Below are positions 27,393 to 37,210 of a stretch of 64,000 nucleotides of DNA, piece after piece. Each line of letters begins with the position of its first letter. Position 1 is the first letter of the stretch. Source of the DNA: Methylobacterium sp. (lineage in GTDB: Bacteria > Pseudomonadota > Alphaproteobacteria > Rhizobiales > Beijerinckiaceae); the NCBI RefSeq assembly GCF_019745455.1, contig NZ_JAIETD010000041.1, positions 104,271-168,270 of the forward strand. Direction: 5' to 3'. The notes beneath the pieces are model-generated. The model was not told the origin of the DNA, did not search any database, and saw only the letters and a program-made list of their open reading frames with translations. Position numbers and translations under genes: made by a program.

Positions 27393-28829
27393 GTGAAACG
27401 CGCCCGTCGCACCAAGATCATCGCCACCCTCGGCCCCGCCTCCGACACGCCGGAGATAATCGAGACGCTATTTCGCGCCGGCGCAGATGTATTCCGGCTG
27501 AACATGAGCCACTTGCCGCGCGAGAAGCTGCCGGAAAAGATCGAGGTCATCCGCACCATCGAGCGCGAGCTCAGGCGGCCGATCGCGATCCTCGTCGACC
27601 TTCAGGGCCCGAAGCTCCGCGTCGCCGCCTTCGCCGAGGGCAGCGCCATGCTCAAGAACGGCGAGAGCTTCGTCCTCGACAGCGACCCGGCGCCGGGCGA
27701 CGCCACCCGCGTGTTCCTCCCCCATCCCGAGATCCTCTCGGCTCTGGAGCCCGGCCACGTCGTCATCCTCGATGACGGCAAGCTCCGCCTCACCGTCACC
27801 GAGGTGTCGGAAGGGCGCGCGGTCACGCGCGTCGAGGTTGGCGGCAAGATCTCGAATCGCAAGGGCGTCTCGCTGCCCGACACCGTGATTCCGGTGGCGG
27901 CGATGACCGAGAAGGACCGCGGCGATCTGGAGGCCGGCCTCAATGCCGGCGCCGACTGGATCGCGGTCTCCTTCGTGCAGCGGCCCGAGGACGTCGCCGA
28001 GGTCAAGAAGGTCGCCGCCGGCCGCGCCCTGGTGATGGCAAAGATCGAGAAGCCGCAGGCGCTGACACGTCTCGACGAGATCATCGAGATCTCCGACGGC
28101 ATCATGGTTGCCCGCGGCGACCTCGGCGTCGAGATGCCGCTCGAGCAGGTACCCGGCGTGCAGAAGCGCATCACCCGCGGCTCGCGCCGGCTCGGCAAGC
28201 CCGTGGTCGTCGCGACGCAGATGCTCGAATCGATGATCACGGCTCCGGTCCCGACCCGCGCCGAAGTCTCGGACGTCGCCACCGCGGTCTACGAGGGTGC
28301 TGACGCGGTGATGCTGTCGGCCGAAAGCGCCTCGGGGGCCTTTCCGGTGGAGGCGATCTCGATGATGAGCCGCATCGCCGAGCAGGTGGAGAAGGATGCC
28401 CTCTACTGGACGATCCTGACGGCCCAGCGCTCGGAGCCCGATGCGACGGCCTCCGACGCCATCGCGGCGGCGGCCCATCAGATGGTCGATGCCCTGGATC
28501 TCACGGCGATAATGGCCTGGACCCATTCCGGCTCGACCGCGATGCGGCTCGCCCGCTCGCGGCCCAACGCGACCATCATCGCCCTGACGCCCAAGCGCGA
28601 GACCGCTCGCCGGCTCGCCATGTGCTGGGGCACCCATCCCATCGTCACCAACGATGCCAGCGACATCGACGACATGGCGTTTCGCGCCGCGAAATTCGCC
28701 GTCCGCGAGCGCTTCGCCGAGATCGGCGACCGGGTCATCGTCGTCGCCGGTGTACCGTTCGGGACGCCCGGTGCCACCAATCTCGTGCGCATCGCCTATG
28801 TGACCCGCGATCACGCCGCCAAGGCGTGA
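27393..28829 (+). CDS. pyk: Pyruvate kinase
   Basis: A 478-residue glycolytic kinase converting PEP and ADP to pyruvate and ATP. The GTG at 27393 is chosen: GGAGG lies 5-6 nt upstream (27383-27387) and the protein then begins directly with RRTKIIATLGPAS. Motifs: GADVFRLNMSH, the substrate-binding 'MAKIEKPQAL', 'GVEMPLEQVPGVQKRI', and the signature 'RAEVSDVATAVYEGADAVMLS'. A C-terminal allosteric domain is present. It stands alone, converging with a hydrolase gene 7 bp away. Confidence 0.96.
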   Translation: MKRARRTKIIATLGPASDTPEIIETLFRAGADVFRLNMSHLPREKLPEKIEVIRTIERELRRPIAILVDLQGPKLRVAAFAEGSAMLKNGESFVLDSDPAPGDATRVFLPHPEILSALEPGHVVILDDGKLRLTVTEVSEGRAVTRVEVGGKISNRKGVSLPDTVIPVAAMTEKDRGDLEAGLNAGADWIAVSFVQRPEDVAEVKKVAAGRALVMAKIEKPQALTRLDEIIEISDGIMVARGDLGVEMPLEQVPGVQKRITRGSRRLGKPVVVATQMLESMITAPVPTRAEVSDVATAVYEGADAVMLSAESASGAFPVEAISMMSRIAEQVEKDALYWTILTAQRSEPDATASDAIAAAAHQMVDALDLTAIMAWTHSGSTAMRLARSRPNATIIALTPKRETARRLAMCWGTHPIVTNDASDIDDMAFRAAKFAVRERFAEIGDRVIVVAGVPFGTPGATNLVRIAYVTRDHAAKA

Positions 28830-28836
28830 GGATCGA

Positions 28837-29853
28837 TCATCTCTCGGCCGGTGAGGCCGGGAGGGGCTGGGCGATGCGTTCGGCGAGGGCTTCGATCTCG
28901 CCCACCAACGCCTCGGCCGAGACGATCTGCACCATGTGGCCGATCCCGGGCAGGACGACGAGCTTGGCCCCCGGGATGGTCTGCGCCAGCGGCTTCGCCT
29001 GCTGCTCGGTGAGGACGACGGGGTCGGCGTCGCCCGCGACGATCACGGTCGGTGCCTGGATGGTGGCGTAGCGCGGGCTCTGGGCCGCGAGCGCATCCGG
29101 CAGGGCGACGAGGTCCTGAATGTTGGCCCGCATCGTTCCGGGCCGCAGCACCAGGGCGGCGCGGCTGGTCTCGACGTAATCGGTCGGCGCCGCCTGCGGA
29201 CGGAAGACCGTGCCGCCGACGCGCGGCAGGTAGTAGAGCCCCAGCGGCGCGGCGATGGTGTGGGTCAGGAACCACAGCACCGGGGGCTTGAGAGCGACGT
29301 CCCAGTACCACGGCAGGGCGTATTCGCGCGGGAACGGAAGGGCCACGGGCGAGACGAGGACGAGGCCCGACACCTGTGAGGGACGATCGAGGGCGATCGC
29401 CGTCGCAAGCGCACCTGCCCACGAGTGCCCGAGCACGATCGCCGGCCCCAGCTCGAGCCTGTCCATTGCTTCGGCGATCGCCCTTCCCTGTGCCGCAGGG
29501 CTCGCCATCGCGGAACCATTGAGACGGTCGCTCCAGCCGAAGCCCGGCCTGTCGAAGGCGACGACACGAAAGCCGCGGGCGGCGAGCCGGCGTCCCACGC
29601 CTTCCATCGGGTCCGACGCGTTGGCGGAGGCTCCGTGCAGGAGCACCACGGTGCCGCGCGCCGAGGGGTTCGGTCCCGCTTCGATCGTCGCAAGCCGGCC
29701 GCCGCTGACGTCGACGAACTGACCCTGCGGCGGAAACCGCTCGCTGACGCGCAGGTGGATGATCAGTGTCGCGAGCGCCGCCGCACCGACCGTCGACGCG
29801 ATGAGCGCGAGCAGCCCGGCAAGCAGCAATCCCAAGCCGTGAACGATTGGCAC
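28837..29853 (-). CDS. Alpha/beta hydrolase, membrane-anchored
   Basis: A 338-residue alpha/beta-hydrolase. One N-terminal hydrophobic helix (LLLAGLLALIASTVGAAALA) suggests a membrane anchor or uncleaved signal. Oxyanion motif VVLLHGASANA, nucleophile elbow GHSWAG (Ser), acid in 'GDADPVV' and catalytic His in 'GIGHMVQ' form a complete triad. No ATG precedes the conserved region, so the GTG at 29853 is taken as start, 5 nt after the TPR gene stop, implying cotranscription. The lid region is typical of haloperoxidase/esterase-like members. Substrate unknown. Confidence 0.85.
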   Translation of the reverse strand: MPIVHGLGLLLAGLLALIASTVGAAALATLIIHLRVSERFPPQGQFVDVSGGRLATIEAGPNPSARGTVVLLHGASANASDPMEGVGRRLAARGFRVVAFDRPGFGWSDRLNGSAMASPAAQGRAIAEAMDRLELGPAIVLGHSWAGALATAIALDRPSQVSGLVLVSPVALPFPREYALPWYWDVALKPPVLWFLTHTIAAPLGLYYLPRVGGTVFRPQAAPTDYVETSRAALVLRPGTMRANIQDLVALPDALAAQSPRYATIQAPTVIVAGDADPVVLTEQQAKPLAQTIPGAKLVVLPGIGHMVQIVSAEALVGEIEALAERIAQPLPASPAER

Positions 29854-29858
29854 GGCTC

Positions 29859-30473
29859 TTAAAGCTCGCGCCCGTCGACGTCCGGTGCGAGCCGATCGAT
29901 GGCGGTCTGGAGCTTGGGCATACGCGGATAGAGCGCCGCGGCGCGCCGGAAGCACTCGAGCGCCCGGCTCTTGTCATCGAGGCTCTGGTAGATGCGCCCA
30001 AGGGCGGCCCAGGCCTCGTAGTGACGCGGCTCGATCACGAGGGTCCGCTTCAGGTCGGAGATGGCGCTCTGCGCGTCCTGGAGGAGCCAGAAGACCGTAG
30101 CCCGCCTGTTCCAACCCTCCGACCAGCCCGGCTCGAGGGTCGTGGCCCGGTCGAGCAGCTCGATGGCCAGCGGCAGATCTCGGCCGCTCATCGCCTGGCG
30201 CGCACGCTCGGTGAGGAGGTCGGCCGTCGAGCTGCCCGAGCGATCGAGGCGCCGATCGATCAGGGTGGCGACGCCCTTGGCCTCGGCATCGTCCTCGGCC
30301 GCCTTGAGGCGCGCGAAGAGGTCGTCGAGGGTGACAGGCTGCGTCTTGGGCAGGGGAGCAGGCTCGGGCGCCGCTAATCCAGTCGCCGGGCTCGCCAGCA
30401 TGAGACCCACGACCATTCCGGCCCTCAATACGGGCCGGAGCAGGCGGATCGGCGGCTTTGCGAAGATCGGCAT
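29859..30473 (-). CDS. Secreted tetratricopeptide-repeat protein
   Basis: 204 residues from ATG 30473. A signal sequence (LRAGMVVGLMLASPATGLAA) is followed by about three TPR units: residues ~100-133 (AIELLDRATTLEPGWSEGWN), 134-167 (AISDLKRTLVIEPRHYEAWA) and 168-200 (ALECFRRAAALYPRM). Such periplasmic TPR proteins act as protein-interaction scaffolds. It is directly followed by the alpha/beta-hydrolase gene, so the pair may work together, but no specific role is indicated. Confidence 0.82.
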   Translation of the reverse strand: MPIFAKPPIRLLRPVLRAGMVVGLMLASPATGLAAPEPAPLPKTQPVTLDDLFARLKAAEDDAEAKGVATLIDRRLDRSGSSTADLLTERARQAMSGRDLPLAIELLDRATTLEPGWSEGWNRRATVFWLLQDAQSAISDLKRTLVIEPRHYEAWAALGRIYQSLDDKSRALECFRRAAALYPRMPKLQTAIDRLAPDVDGREL

Positions 30474-30547
30474 GGCGCGAGCTTTCACGCCCGCACGCGA
30501 ACCGTCAACCTGTCGTGCTGACGCGCCCGTTCGGGCGCGCCGCCCGA

Positions 30548-30673
30548 TCAGCCCTGGCGGGCCTTGAAGCGCTTCTGGGTCTTGTTGATGACGTAGACCC
30601 GGCCCTTGCGGCGGACGATCTGGTTGTCGCGGTGACGGCCGCGCAGCGACTTGAGGGAGTTGCGAATCTTCAT
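30548..30673 (-). CDS. rpmJ: 50S ribosomal protein L36, zinc-free type
   Basis: A 41-residue, very basic protein: [17 protein letters not shown] followed by [24 protein letters not shown]. It is the C-minus L36 form, which lacks the Cys/His zinc ligands of the ordinary protein. Length and residues match alphaproteobacterial L36 exactly. It sits alone, as is usual in this class. Part of the 50S subunit near the peptidyl-transferase region. Confidence 0.95.
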   Translation of the reverse strand: MKIRNSLKSLRGRHRDNQIVRRKGRVYVINKTQKRFKARQG

Positions 30674-30852
30674 CGGTCTCACGTCGGCGCGGGCTTGCCG
30701 GCCGCCTGTCCAAAGGGTCTCGGGAGCGGCGCGCTCACGAGTGCGCCGGCGATGAGCGGTCACGCATCGCGGAAAGGCGGTCGCCATACCAGCATTCGGC
30801 CTGTTTAGGCAAGACGCGCGAGCCGCGAAACCGCCGATGAGCCGCCTGCGCC

Positions 30853-32208
30853 TCAGCGTTCCTTCCACGCCTTGGCGATCTGGTCCGCCAAGGGCTTGGT
30901 CAGGTAGGAGATCACCGAGCGCTCGCCGATCTGCATGAATGATTCGACCGGCATGCCGGGCACGAGGCGCACCCCGCCGAGCCGCGTCTTCTGATCCTCG
31001 GGGATCGCGATGCGGGCGACGTAGAAGCTCATCCCGCTCTTCTGGTCCTGGGTCACGTCGGCCGAGACCCGGCTGACGACGCCGTTGATCTCCGGCGTCA
31101 CATGCTGGTTGAAGGCGGGGAAGCGCAGAACCGCCGCCTGGCCCAGCCGCACGTTGTCGATGTCCTGGGGCTGGATCTTGACCTCGACGGCGAGTTGGTC
31201 CGCTTCCGGCACGATCAGCATCGCCGGCTCGCTCGGCGTCACGAGGCCCCCGATGGTGTGGACCGTCATCTGGTGAACGGTACCGTCCTGAGGCGCGCGC
31301 AGGTCGACGCGCTTGAGCATGTCCTCTGCCGCGACCTTCTTCTCCACATATTCCGACCAGCGGCCGCGGATCTCGGCCATGTCCTTGCCGACCTCGCTGC
31401 GCATATCGCTGTCGACCTGGAGGATCTGCAGCTCGGTCTCTGCGATCTTGCCCTTGGCCGAGGCGGTCGAGGCGACGAGCTGGCCGCGTTCGCCGATGAG
31501 GCGGGCCGCATCGCGTTCGAGGGCGTTGACCCGCGAGAGCGGCACCAGGTTCTTGGCGTAGAGATCGCGCACGCCGACGAGCTCGCCGCCGATAAGCGCG
31601 ATCTCCCGCTCCTTGGCGGCGGCCTGCTCGGTGAGGCCGTTGATCTCCTGGCGCAGCTGCAGCACCCGTTCGCGCAGCTGCGACTTCTGACCCTCTCGAC
31701 CTGCAACGCGGGCGGCGAAGAGCCGGCCCTCTCCTTCGATGAGGTGGGCGACGGCAGGGTCGCGCTCGCGCCGCGCCAGGAGGTCCGCCGGGAAGGTCAC
31801 GAGGGCTGCACCGTCGCGCTCGGCTTCCCCACGTGCACGCCGCGCGGCGAGCTCGTCGAGGGCTTTGCGGACGATGTCGAGGCTGGCCCGGGTCTGGGTT
31901 TCGTCGAGTCGGATGAGCACGTCCCCGGCCTTGACCCGGGCGCCCTCTCGGACCCGCAGCTCGCCGACTACGCCGCCGGTGGGGTGCTGGACCTTCTTGA
32001 CGTCCGATTCGACGACGAGCTGGCCGGGTGCGATCACAGCGCCCGAGATCATCGTGAAGGTCGCCCAGCCACCGACGCCGAGAACCAGGGCCGCGCCGAC
32101 GCCGATCGCCAGGGCGAGATGCCGCCGGATCGAACCGAGGGCAATGTCCTGGACGGGGGCCGACGAGGCGATCGGCGTGAAGGCGAGGGTCTGCGTCGCG
32201 GTCGTCAT
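30853..32208 (-). CDS. HlyD family type I secretion periplasmic adaptor
   Basis: 451 residues: a short cytosolic N-terminus, one membrane helix (~residues 33-55), the lipoyl half '[34 protein letters not shown]', a long coiled-coil hairpin (residues ~105-290), the second lipoyl half with '[19 protein letters not shown]', and a C-terminal '[21 protein letters not shown]' signature of PrtE/HlyD adaptors. It bridges the ABC exporter to an outer-membrane TolC. It begins 1 nt after the ABC gene ends, so the two are translated together. Confidence 0.93.
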   Translation of the reverse strand: MTTATQTLAFTPIASSAPVQDIALGSIRRHLALAIGVGAALVLGVGGWATFTMISGAVIAPGQLVVESDVKKVQHPTGGVVGELRVREGARVKAGDVLIRLDETQTRASLDIVRKALDELAARRARGEAERDGAALVTFPADLLARRERDPAVAHLIEGEGRLFAARVAGREGQKSQLRERVLQLRQEINGLTEQAAAKEREIALIGGELVGVRDLYAKNLVPLSRVNALERDAARLIGERGQLVASTASAKGKIAETELQILQVDSDMRSEVGKDMAEIRGRWSEYVEKKVAAEDMLKRVDLRAPQDGTVHQMTVHTIGGLVTPSEPAMLIVPEADQLAVEVKIQPQDIDNVRLGQAAVLRFPAFNQHVTPEINGVVSRVSADVTQDQKSGMSFYVARIAIPEDQKTRLGGVRLVPGMPVESFMQIGERSVISYLTKPLADQIAKAWKER

Positions 32209-32209
32209 G

Positions 32210-33931
32210 TCAGGCGCTTTCCTGCAGGGTGACGGCGCCCTGAGCGGGGGCTGGGCGCAGCACGCGCTTCAACACCTCGTCCTTGGGGCCGAAGGCCTGG
32301 GCGCGCCCGTCGGCCATCATCAGGATCAGGTCGACGGCAGCGAGCGCGCTCGGGCGATGGGCGACCACCACGCAGATGCCGCCCCGCTTGCGCACGCCGA
32401 GGATCGCCTGGGTCAAGGCGTGCTCGCCCTCGTTGTCGAGGTTGGCGTTGGGTTCGTCGAGAACGACGAGGAACGGGTCGCCGTAGAGGGCGCGGGCGAG
32501 GCCGACGCGCTGGCGCTGGCCGGCCGAGAGGCCTGCGCCGCCTTCGCCGAGGCGGGTGTCATACCCTTCGGAGAGGCGCAGGATCAGGTCGTGGACACCG
32601 GCCGCGCGAGCGGCTGCGATGATGTCGACGGACTCGGCCTGCGGATCGAACCGGGCGATGTTCTCGGCCACGGTCCCGGCGAAGAGCTCCACCTCCTGGG
32701 GTAGGAAGCCGATATGCGGCCCCAGGTCGGCGCTCGACCATTGGTCGAGGGCGGCGCCATCCAGCCGCACCTTGCCGCGCAGGGGCGGCCAGACGCCGAC
32801 CAGCGCCCGTACCAGCGAGGACTTGCCCGACGCGCTCGGACCGATGACGCCGAGTCCCTGACCGGCCTTGAGTCCGAAGCTCACATCCTGCACCACGAGC
32901 CGCTGCGCGCCGGGCGGGGCGATGCTGATCCCTTCCACGGTCAGGGCTTGGGTCGGCGCCGGCAGCGCGTGCGGCTGGCCGGTGGCTGGCAAGCGGGCGA
33001 ACAGCTCGGAGAGTCTCGCCCAGCTCTGGCGAGCCTGGACGAAGCCCTTCCAGTTGGCGATGGCGAGCTCGGCCGGGGCGAGCGCACGCGCCACCAGGAT
33101 CGAGCTCGCGATGATGATGCCGCCCGAGGCCAGGTTGTTGATGACGAGCCAGGCGCCGAGCGCCAAGACGCCCGATTGCAGCGCCATGCGGAACACCTTC
33201 GAGCCCGCACCGAAGCCTCCGGCCACGTCCGAGACCCGCTGCTGCGAGGTCATGTAGTCGCGGTTTGCCGCGCCCCAGCGCGTCGCGAAACGACCCTGCA
33301 TGCCCATGGCCGCGAGCACCTCGGCGTTGCGCCGCCCCGCTTCGGCGAGGCCGTTGCGGCGCATGCCATGCCCCGTGGAGGTCTGCGAAGGCTCCCTGGT
33401 CGAACGGTCGGTCAGGTAGGTCAGCAGCGCGAGGATGACGGCGCCGGCGAGGGCCGCGACGCCGATCAGCGGATGGAACAGGAAGCAGATCGCCACGTAG
33501 ATCGGCATCCACGGGAGGTCGAACAACGCCGAGGGGCCGGTGCCCGCCAGGAACGCGCGCAACTGGTCGAGGTCGCGAAGCGGAAGCAGGCCATCGCCTG
33601 GCGCGGCACCCTTCAGGGGCGCGCGTACGACGATATCGAAGACGCGCGCGCTCAAGGCTTCGTCGAGGGCCGCGCCGACACGGGCGAGGATGCGCGAGCG
33701 CAGCATCTCGAGGACGCCCTGGAAGGCATAGAGGACGAGGGCGAGGACCATCAGCCCGATCAGCGTCGGCACGCTCCGGCTCGGTATCACCCGGTCGTAG
33801 ACTTCGAGCATGAAGAACGAGCCGGTGAGATAGAGGACGTTGATCAGCCCGCTCATCACTGCGACGCCGATGAATGCCGTCCTGCAACGGGCAAGGGACG
33901 AGGCGATCTCGACCGAACCGCGCGTTGTCAT
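32210..33931 (-). CDS. Type I secretion system permease/ATPase (PrtD family ABC exporter)
   Basis: 573 residues from ATG 33931. An N-terminal membrane domain with about six helices is followed by the ATPase. Walker A is GPSASGKSS (near 360), the signature is LSAGQRQRVGLARAL, Walker B is FLVVLDEPNANLDNEG, and the H-loop is 'VVAHRPSAL'. There is no C39 peptidase domain, which fits the PrtD group exporting C-terminally signalled RTX-type proteins. No RTX substrate and no TolC gene occur in this window. Confidence 0.93.
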   Translation of the reverse strand: MTTRGSVEIASSLARCRTAFIGVAVMSGLINVLYLTGSFFMLEVYDRVIPSRSVPTLIGLMVLALVLYAFQGVLEMLRSRILARVGAALDEALSARVFDIVVRAPLKGAAPGDGLLPLRDLDQLRAFLAGTGPSALFDLPWMPIYVAICFLFHPLIGVAALAGAVILALLTYLTDRSTREPSQTSTGHGMRRNGLAEAGRRNAEVLAAMGMQGRFATRWGAANRDYMTSQQRVSDVAGGFGAGSKVFRMALQSGVLALGAWLVINNLASGGIIIASSILVARALAPAELAIANWKGFVQARQSWARLSELFARLPATGQPHALPAPTQALTVEGISIAPPGAQRLVVQDVSFGLKAGQGLGVIGPSASGKSSLVRALVGVWPPLRGKVRLDGAALDQWSSADLGPHIGFLPQEVELFAGTVAENIARFDPQAESVDIIAAARAAGVHDLILRLSEGYDTRLGEGGAGLSAGQRQRVGLARALYGDPFLVVLDEPNANLDNEGEHALTQAILGVRKRGGICVVVAHRPSALAAVDLILMMADGRAQAFGPKDEVLKRVLRPAPAQGAVTLQESA

Positions 33932-34120
33932 TCCTTGAGCCCTTTCGTCCTGCCGTCGGCGCCACACCGATCGGCCGGGTCGTGCCGATCCGACTTCTAG
34001 GCACCGGTCGGCGTCATGACTATGACATGCCTGAAAGTCGCCGGGAATTCCCGAGGAAGAGAAAGCCCTTAGACCACGCCGGACCGATCGATTCGCGCTT
34101 CGCTCGCCCGTAGCGAGAAA

Positions 34121-34145
34121 GGCCGCCGGATGCGATCCGGCGGCC
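34121..34145 (-). terminator. Rho-independent-type terminator of the puf operon
   Basis: An 11-bp perfect stem (34121-34131 / 34135-34145) with a 3-nt loop lies 29 nt past the pufC stop. On the minus strand the stem is followed by TTTCTCG, a short U-tract, so it most likely ends the bch-puf transcript. Confidence 0.75.
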
Positions 34146-34173
34146 TCTTGTCTTCAGCAGTCTCGCGATGCGC

Positions 34174-35259
34174 CTATTGCGGCTTCGGCTCGGGCGCTGG
34201 AGCCGGCGCCGTTTCCGCAGCGGCCGCCACGGGGCCGGCGAGTTCGGGATAGGCGTCGACGACGGGGGCGCCGTTCAGCGGCTTGTTCACGCCGTTGTGG
34301 CAGGTCGTGCAATTCACCTTCGCGACGTCGCCGAGGACGCCGAGGCGGTTGGCCGGGAAGGTGGACGTCAGCGGCTCCAGGTAGTTGCCGTTGAGATCCC
34401 GAACGAGGCGGATGCCGTGCCAGGCGGTGGTGCGCTTGGGGGTGCTCTCCGACCAGTCCGCGACGGCGCGGGTGTTGTGGCAGAAGGTGCAGTTGACCCC
34501 CAGCCCCTGCGACATGTGGATCATCAGCCCGAAGGTCTTCTCGGCATCCTGGATCGGCTTGCCCTTCGAGGTGGGCAGGGCCGTGGTCGCGTTCACCCGG
34601 ATGGCGTTGTTATCGATGTCCTTGTTGGCGAAGTACTCGGTCAGGGTGTCGTAGGGGAGCGAGGCGAGGCCGACCGATTCCTTGGCGAGGTTCTGGCCGT
34701 TGTTGCGCGGGATGATGCCCGAGCGCGCACTCGGACCGGGATCGGTGAACCAGACGTTGGCCGGCACCGGCTGGCCGCGGTGGCAGGTGTAGCATGTCAC
34801 GCCGGTCCCGCCGACGTGGTTGTCCTTCCAGGCACTGTTGATGTGCTGGGTCATCTGCAGCATCCGCCGGGCGACGCGCTTCTGGTAGAGGCTGTCGTCG
34901 GCCATGTTCTCGGTGTTGTGGCAGTAGGTGCAGCCCTGCTCGGGGCTGACCCACTCCGTCATCGAGGCCATCAGGCGGTTGAACTCGTTCGTCGTGATGT
35001 TCTGCAGGACCTGGACGTTCTCGTAGGTCTTGCCGGCGAGCTCGCCGCCGGGCTCGGCCGGATCGGCGGCGGCCGGGGCGATGTTGGCGTCCCGGTTCTC
35101 CGCGGCCCCGGCCTTGGTCTCGACCTGGGCCATGGCGGTGCCGCGAAAGCCGTTCTGAGTGGTGACGAGGGGCGGCTTGTTCCAACCCGCGGTGCCGAAC
35201 ATCGCCACCGTGAGGAAGAAGGCGATCGAGCCTGCGAGGACGGTGAAGAAAGTTCTCAT
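34174..35259 (-). CDS. pufC: Photosynthetic reaction centre tetrahaem cytochrome c subunit
   Basis: 361 residues. Four CxxCH haem sites are complete: CTYCH (110-114), CYTCH (156-160), CTFCH (257-261) and CTTCH (317-321). Axial methionines are likely in '[10 protein letters not shown]', 'RRMLQMTQH' and 'GLMIHMSQG'. The N-terminal hydrophobic segment (residues 5-24) lacks a lipobox cysteine, so the protein is probably held by an uncleaved helix rather than lipid. It re-reduces the oxidised special pair on the periplasmic side. Its ATG overlaps the pufM stop (ATGA), and the C-terminus ends in an Ala/Pro tail. Last gene of the superoperon. Confidence 0.97.
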   Translation of the reverse strand: MRTFFTVLAGSIAFFLTVAMFGTAGWNKPPLVTTQNGFRGTAMAQVETKAGAAENRDANIAPAAADPAEPGGELAGKTYENVQVLQNITTNEFNRLMASMTEWVSPEQGCTYCHNTENMADDSLYQKRVARRMLQMTQHINSAWKDNHVGGTGVTCYTCHRGQPVPANVWFTDPGPSARSGIIPRNNGQNLAKESVGLASLPYDTLTEYFANKDIDNNAIRVNATTALPTSKGKPIQDAEKTFGLMIHMSQGLGVNCTFCHNTRAVADWSESTPKRTTAWHGIRLVRDLNGNYLEPLTSTFPANRLGVLGDVAKVNCTTCHNGVNKPLNGAPVVDAYPELAGPVAAAAETAPAPAPEPKPQ

Positions 35260-36233
35260 CGCGCTGTCCCCGCTGCACTCAAGGGATCGACGATCCCGGG
35301 ATAGACTTCGGGATAGCTCGGCGCGACGCCGTGCTTGACCGCCCAGAGGTACCAATTGTCGACGACCGTGCCGGTGAGCAGGATGCCGATGCCGCCCGTC
35401 AGGGTCGTGAGGACCGCGAACCACCAGGCCCAGCGGTGGACCGATTCCATCGTGGCGTTGAAGCCCATGGTCCAGCGCCAGAACAGGGCGGCGCGTTCCG
35501 TGGCCGTGCCGCGATCGACGATCTGGTCGATCTCACGCTCACCGCCGAAGCGGCTCACCGCCAGGATGGTGCCGCCATGCATCGCGAAGAGCAGCGTCGA
35601 CCCGTAGAGGAAGACGATCGAGAGCATGTGGAACGGGTTGTAGAAGAGGTTGCCGTAGCGCAGCGAGAAGGCGGCGGTCCAGTCGAGGTGCGGGAAGATG
35701 CCGAAGGGCACCGCCTCGCTCCAGGAGCCCATCAGGATCGGCCGGATGAAGCCGAGGACCAGGTAGAGCCAGATCGCCGAGGCGAAGGCCCAGGGCACGT
35801 GGTAGCCGAGGCCGAGGGCCTTGGCCCGGCGGAACAGGCGCAGCCACCACAGCATGATCGAGGCCGTGAGGAAGAAGCCGGCGATCAGCCACCAGCCGCC
35901 CTCGTTGAGCGGGGGCAGGATGCGCAGGCCGTATTGCGGCCGCGGCGGCTCGAGGGCGAGCCAGGGGAGCTGGCGCGCGAACTGCACCGGATCCCAGTTC
36001 ACGCTGGCCCACATGTTGAGCCCGATGATCTCGAAGGCGATCAGGCCGCAAGCGAAGGACAGGATGCCGAGGTAGCCGCCATAGATCGGTCCGACCTGGG
36101 AATTGCCGATCAGGCCGAACAGGTAGCTGTTGAACGGCTTGCCCCAGCGCTTGTCGCTGTCGACCGGTATCCCGAGTTCGGGCGTGACCGGCCTGACCTG
36201 CACCGCCGAGAAGATGTTCTGGTAATAGGCCAT
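35256..36233 (-). CDS. pufM: Photosynthetic reaction centre M subunit
   Basis: 325 residues with five transmembrane helices. Typical segments are '[11 protein letters not shown]' at the N-terminus, '[26 protein letters not shown]', and '[33 protein letters not shown]', holding the bacteriochlorophyll-ligating and iron-ligating histidines; the '[23 protein letters not shown]' helix supplies another iron ligand. M pairs with L to hold the special pair, pheophytins, quinones and non-haem iron. 19 nt separate it from pufL; its stop overlaps pufC. Confidence 0.98.
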   Translation of the reverse strand: MAYYQNIFSAVQVRPVTPELGIPVDSDKRWGKPFNSYLFGLIGNSQVGPIYGGYLGILSFACGLIAFEIIGLNMWASVNWDPVQFARQLPWLALEPPRPQYGLRILPPLNEGGWWLIAGFFLTASIMLWWLRLFRRAKALGLGYHVPWAFASAIWLYLVLGFIRPILMGSWSEAVPFGIFPHLDWTAAFSLRYGNLFYNPFHMLSIVFLYGSTLLFAMHGGTILAVSRFGGEREIDQIVDRGTATERAALFWRWTMGFNATMESVHRWAWWFAVLTTLTGGIGILLTGTVVDNWYLWAVKHGVAPSYPEVYPGIVDPLSAAGTAR

Positions 36234-36252
36234 GGTGTGCGATCCCCCTTCT

Positions 36253-37077
36253 TCAGCGCCAGACCGGGAGGTTGAGCCACCAGCCCCACCATTCCGGCCA
36301 GCCCTGGGTCCAGAAGGGTCCGCTGATGATGATGCAGACGGCGCTCCAGAAGCCCGCCGAGAGGGCCAGGAACAGCCCGAGGCGGTGGATGCCGAGCGTG
36401 CCGATCGAGTAGCCGATGGTGTCGCGGAAGAAGGTGTCCTCGTGCTCGGGTGTCTTCACCACCTCGCCCTTGCCGGGATTGGTGGAGGACAGGATCAGCG
36501 AGCCATGGAGCGAGAGCGCGAGCGTCGTCGTGAAGAAGAACGTCACGCCGAGCATATGCGCCGGATTGTAGTGGAAATGCAGGTACTGGTAGCCGGTATT
36601 CGAGACCCAATCGAGGTGGGAGAGGATGCCGTAGGGGAAGCCGTGGCCCCAGGCGCCCATAAGGAAGGGGCGGATCACCACGAGGGCGATGTAGGCGAAG
36701 ATCGCCACCGAGAAGGCGAAGGGCACGTGGTAGCCGATGCCGAGCTTGCGGCAGATCTCGACCTCTCGCAGGGCCCAGGAGATGAAGGCGCCGGTCGCGC
36801 AGAAGGTGATGATCTGCCAGAGGCCGCCTTCCTTAAGCGGCGCCAGCGCCAACCCGTATTTGAGGTCGGGCGGGGCGATATTGATCTGCCAGATGTTCCA
36901 GGTCGGGCCGATGGCCGCGCCGTAGATGATCAGCGCCGTTCCGAGGACGGAGAAGAACAGCGTCGTGACGCCGAAGAAGCCGACGTAGAACGGTCCCACC
37001 CAGAAATCGAACAGGTCTCCGCCGACGAGGGTGCCGCCTCGGACCCGGTATTTTCGCTCGAAACTCAGCATCGCCAT
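36253..37077 (-). CDS. pufL: Photosynthetic reaction centre L subunit
   Basis: 274 residues starting [17 protein letters not shown] at 37077, matching the classic PufL N-terminus; the in-frame extension to 37104 is not conserved. Five helices, including '[26 protein letters not shown]' and '[24 protein letters not shown]', contain the chlorophyll and Fe histidines. It is the electron-transfer-active branch partner of PufM. The 133-nt gap before it, after pufA, holds two stem-loops that probably set the LH1:RC expression ratio. Confidence 0.98.
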   Translation of the reverse strand: MAMLSFERKYRVRGGTLVGGDLFDFWVGPFYVGFFGVTTLFFSVLGTALIIYGAAIGPTWNIWQINIAPPDLKYGLALAPLKEGGLWQIITFCATGAFISWALREVEICRKLGIGYHVPFAFSVAIFAYIALVVIRPFLMGAWGHGFPYGILSHLDWVSNTGYQYLHFHYNPAHMLGVTFFFTTTLALSLHGSLILSSTNPGKGEVVKTPEHEDTFFRDTIGYSIGTLGIHRLGLFLALSAGFWSAVCIIISGPFWTQGWPEWWGWWLNLPVWR

Positions 37078-37118
37078 CGCGAAACCCTCCCGGTTCCACA
37101 TCATCGTCTTGAAGGGCA

Positions 37119-37155
37119 GCGGACGGGCGCCGAAAGCTGTCGACGTCCCGTCCGC
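37119..37155 (-). promoter_or_regulatory. Intercistronic mRNA stem-loop between pufA and pufL
   Basis: A perfect 9-bp GCGGACGGG/CCCGTCCGC stem (37119-37127 / 37147-37155) with a 19-nt loop lies between the LH1 genes and the reaction-centre genes. In Rhodobacter, hairpins at this position protect the upstream pufBA segment from 3' exonucleases, so LH1 is made in excess over RC. The same role is inferred here from position and stem strength. Confidence 0.7.
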
Positions 37156-37166
37156 AAGGGGTCGCG

Positions 37167-37190
37167 GGCCACCTCGATCGCCGAGGGGCC
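37167..37190 (-). promoter_or_regulatory. Second pufA-pufL intercistronic stem-loop
   Basis: GGCC (37167-37170) and CCTCG (37172-37176) pair with CGAGG (37182-37186) and GGCC (37187-37190), leaving one bulged A and a 5-nt loop. It lies 11 bp from the larger hairpin and nearer to pufA, forming a tandem RNA-stabilising unit. Confidence 0.55.
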
Positions 37191-37210
37191 GGCGTAGAGC
37201 CTGATGTCGA

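Noticed and set aside
34121..34145. Hairpin as a terminator for the type I secretion operon
   Set aside because: That operon runs away from this site; the hairpin with its U-tract is oriented to end the puf transcript.
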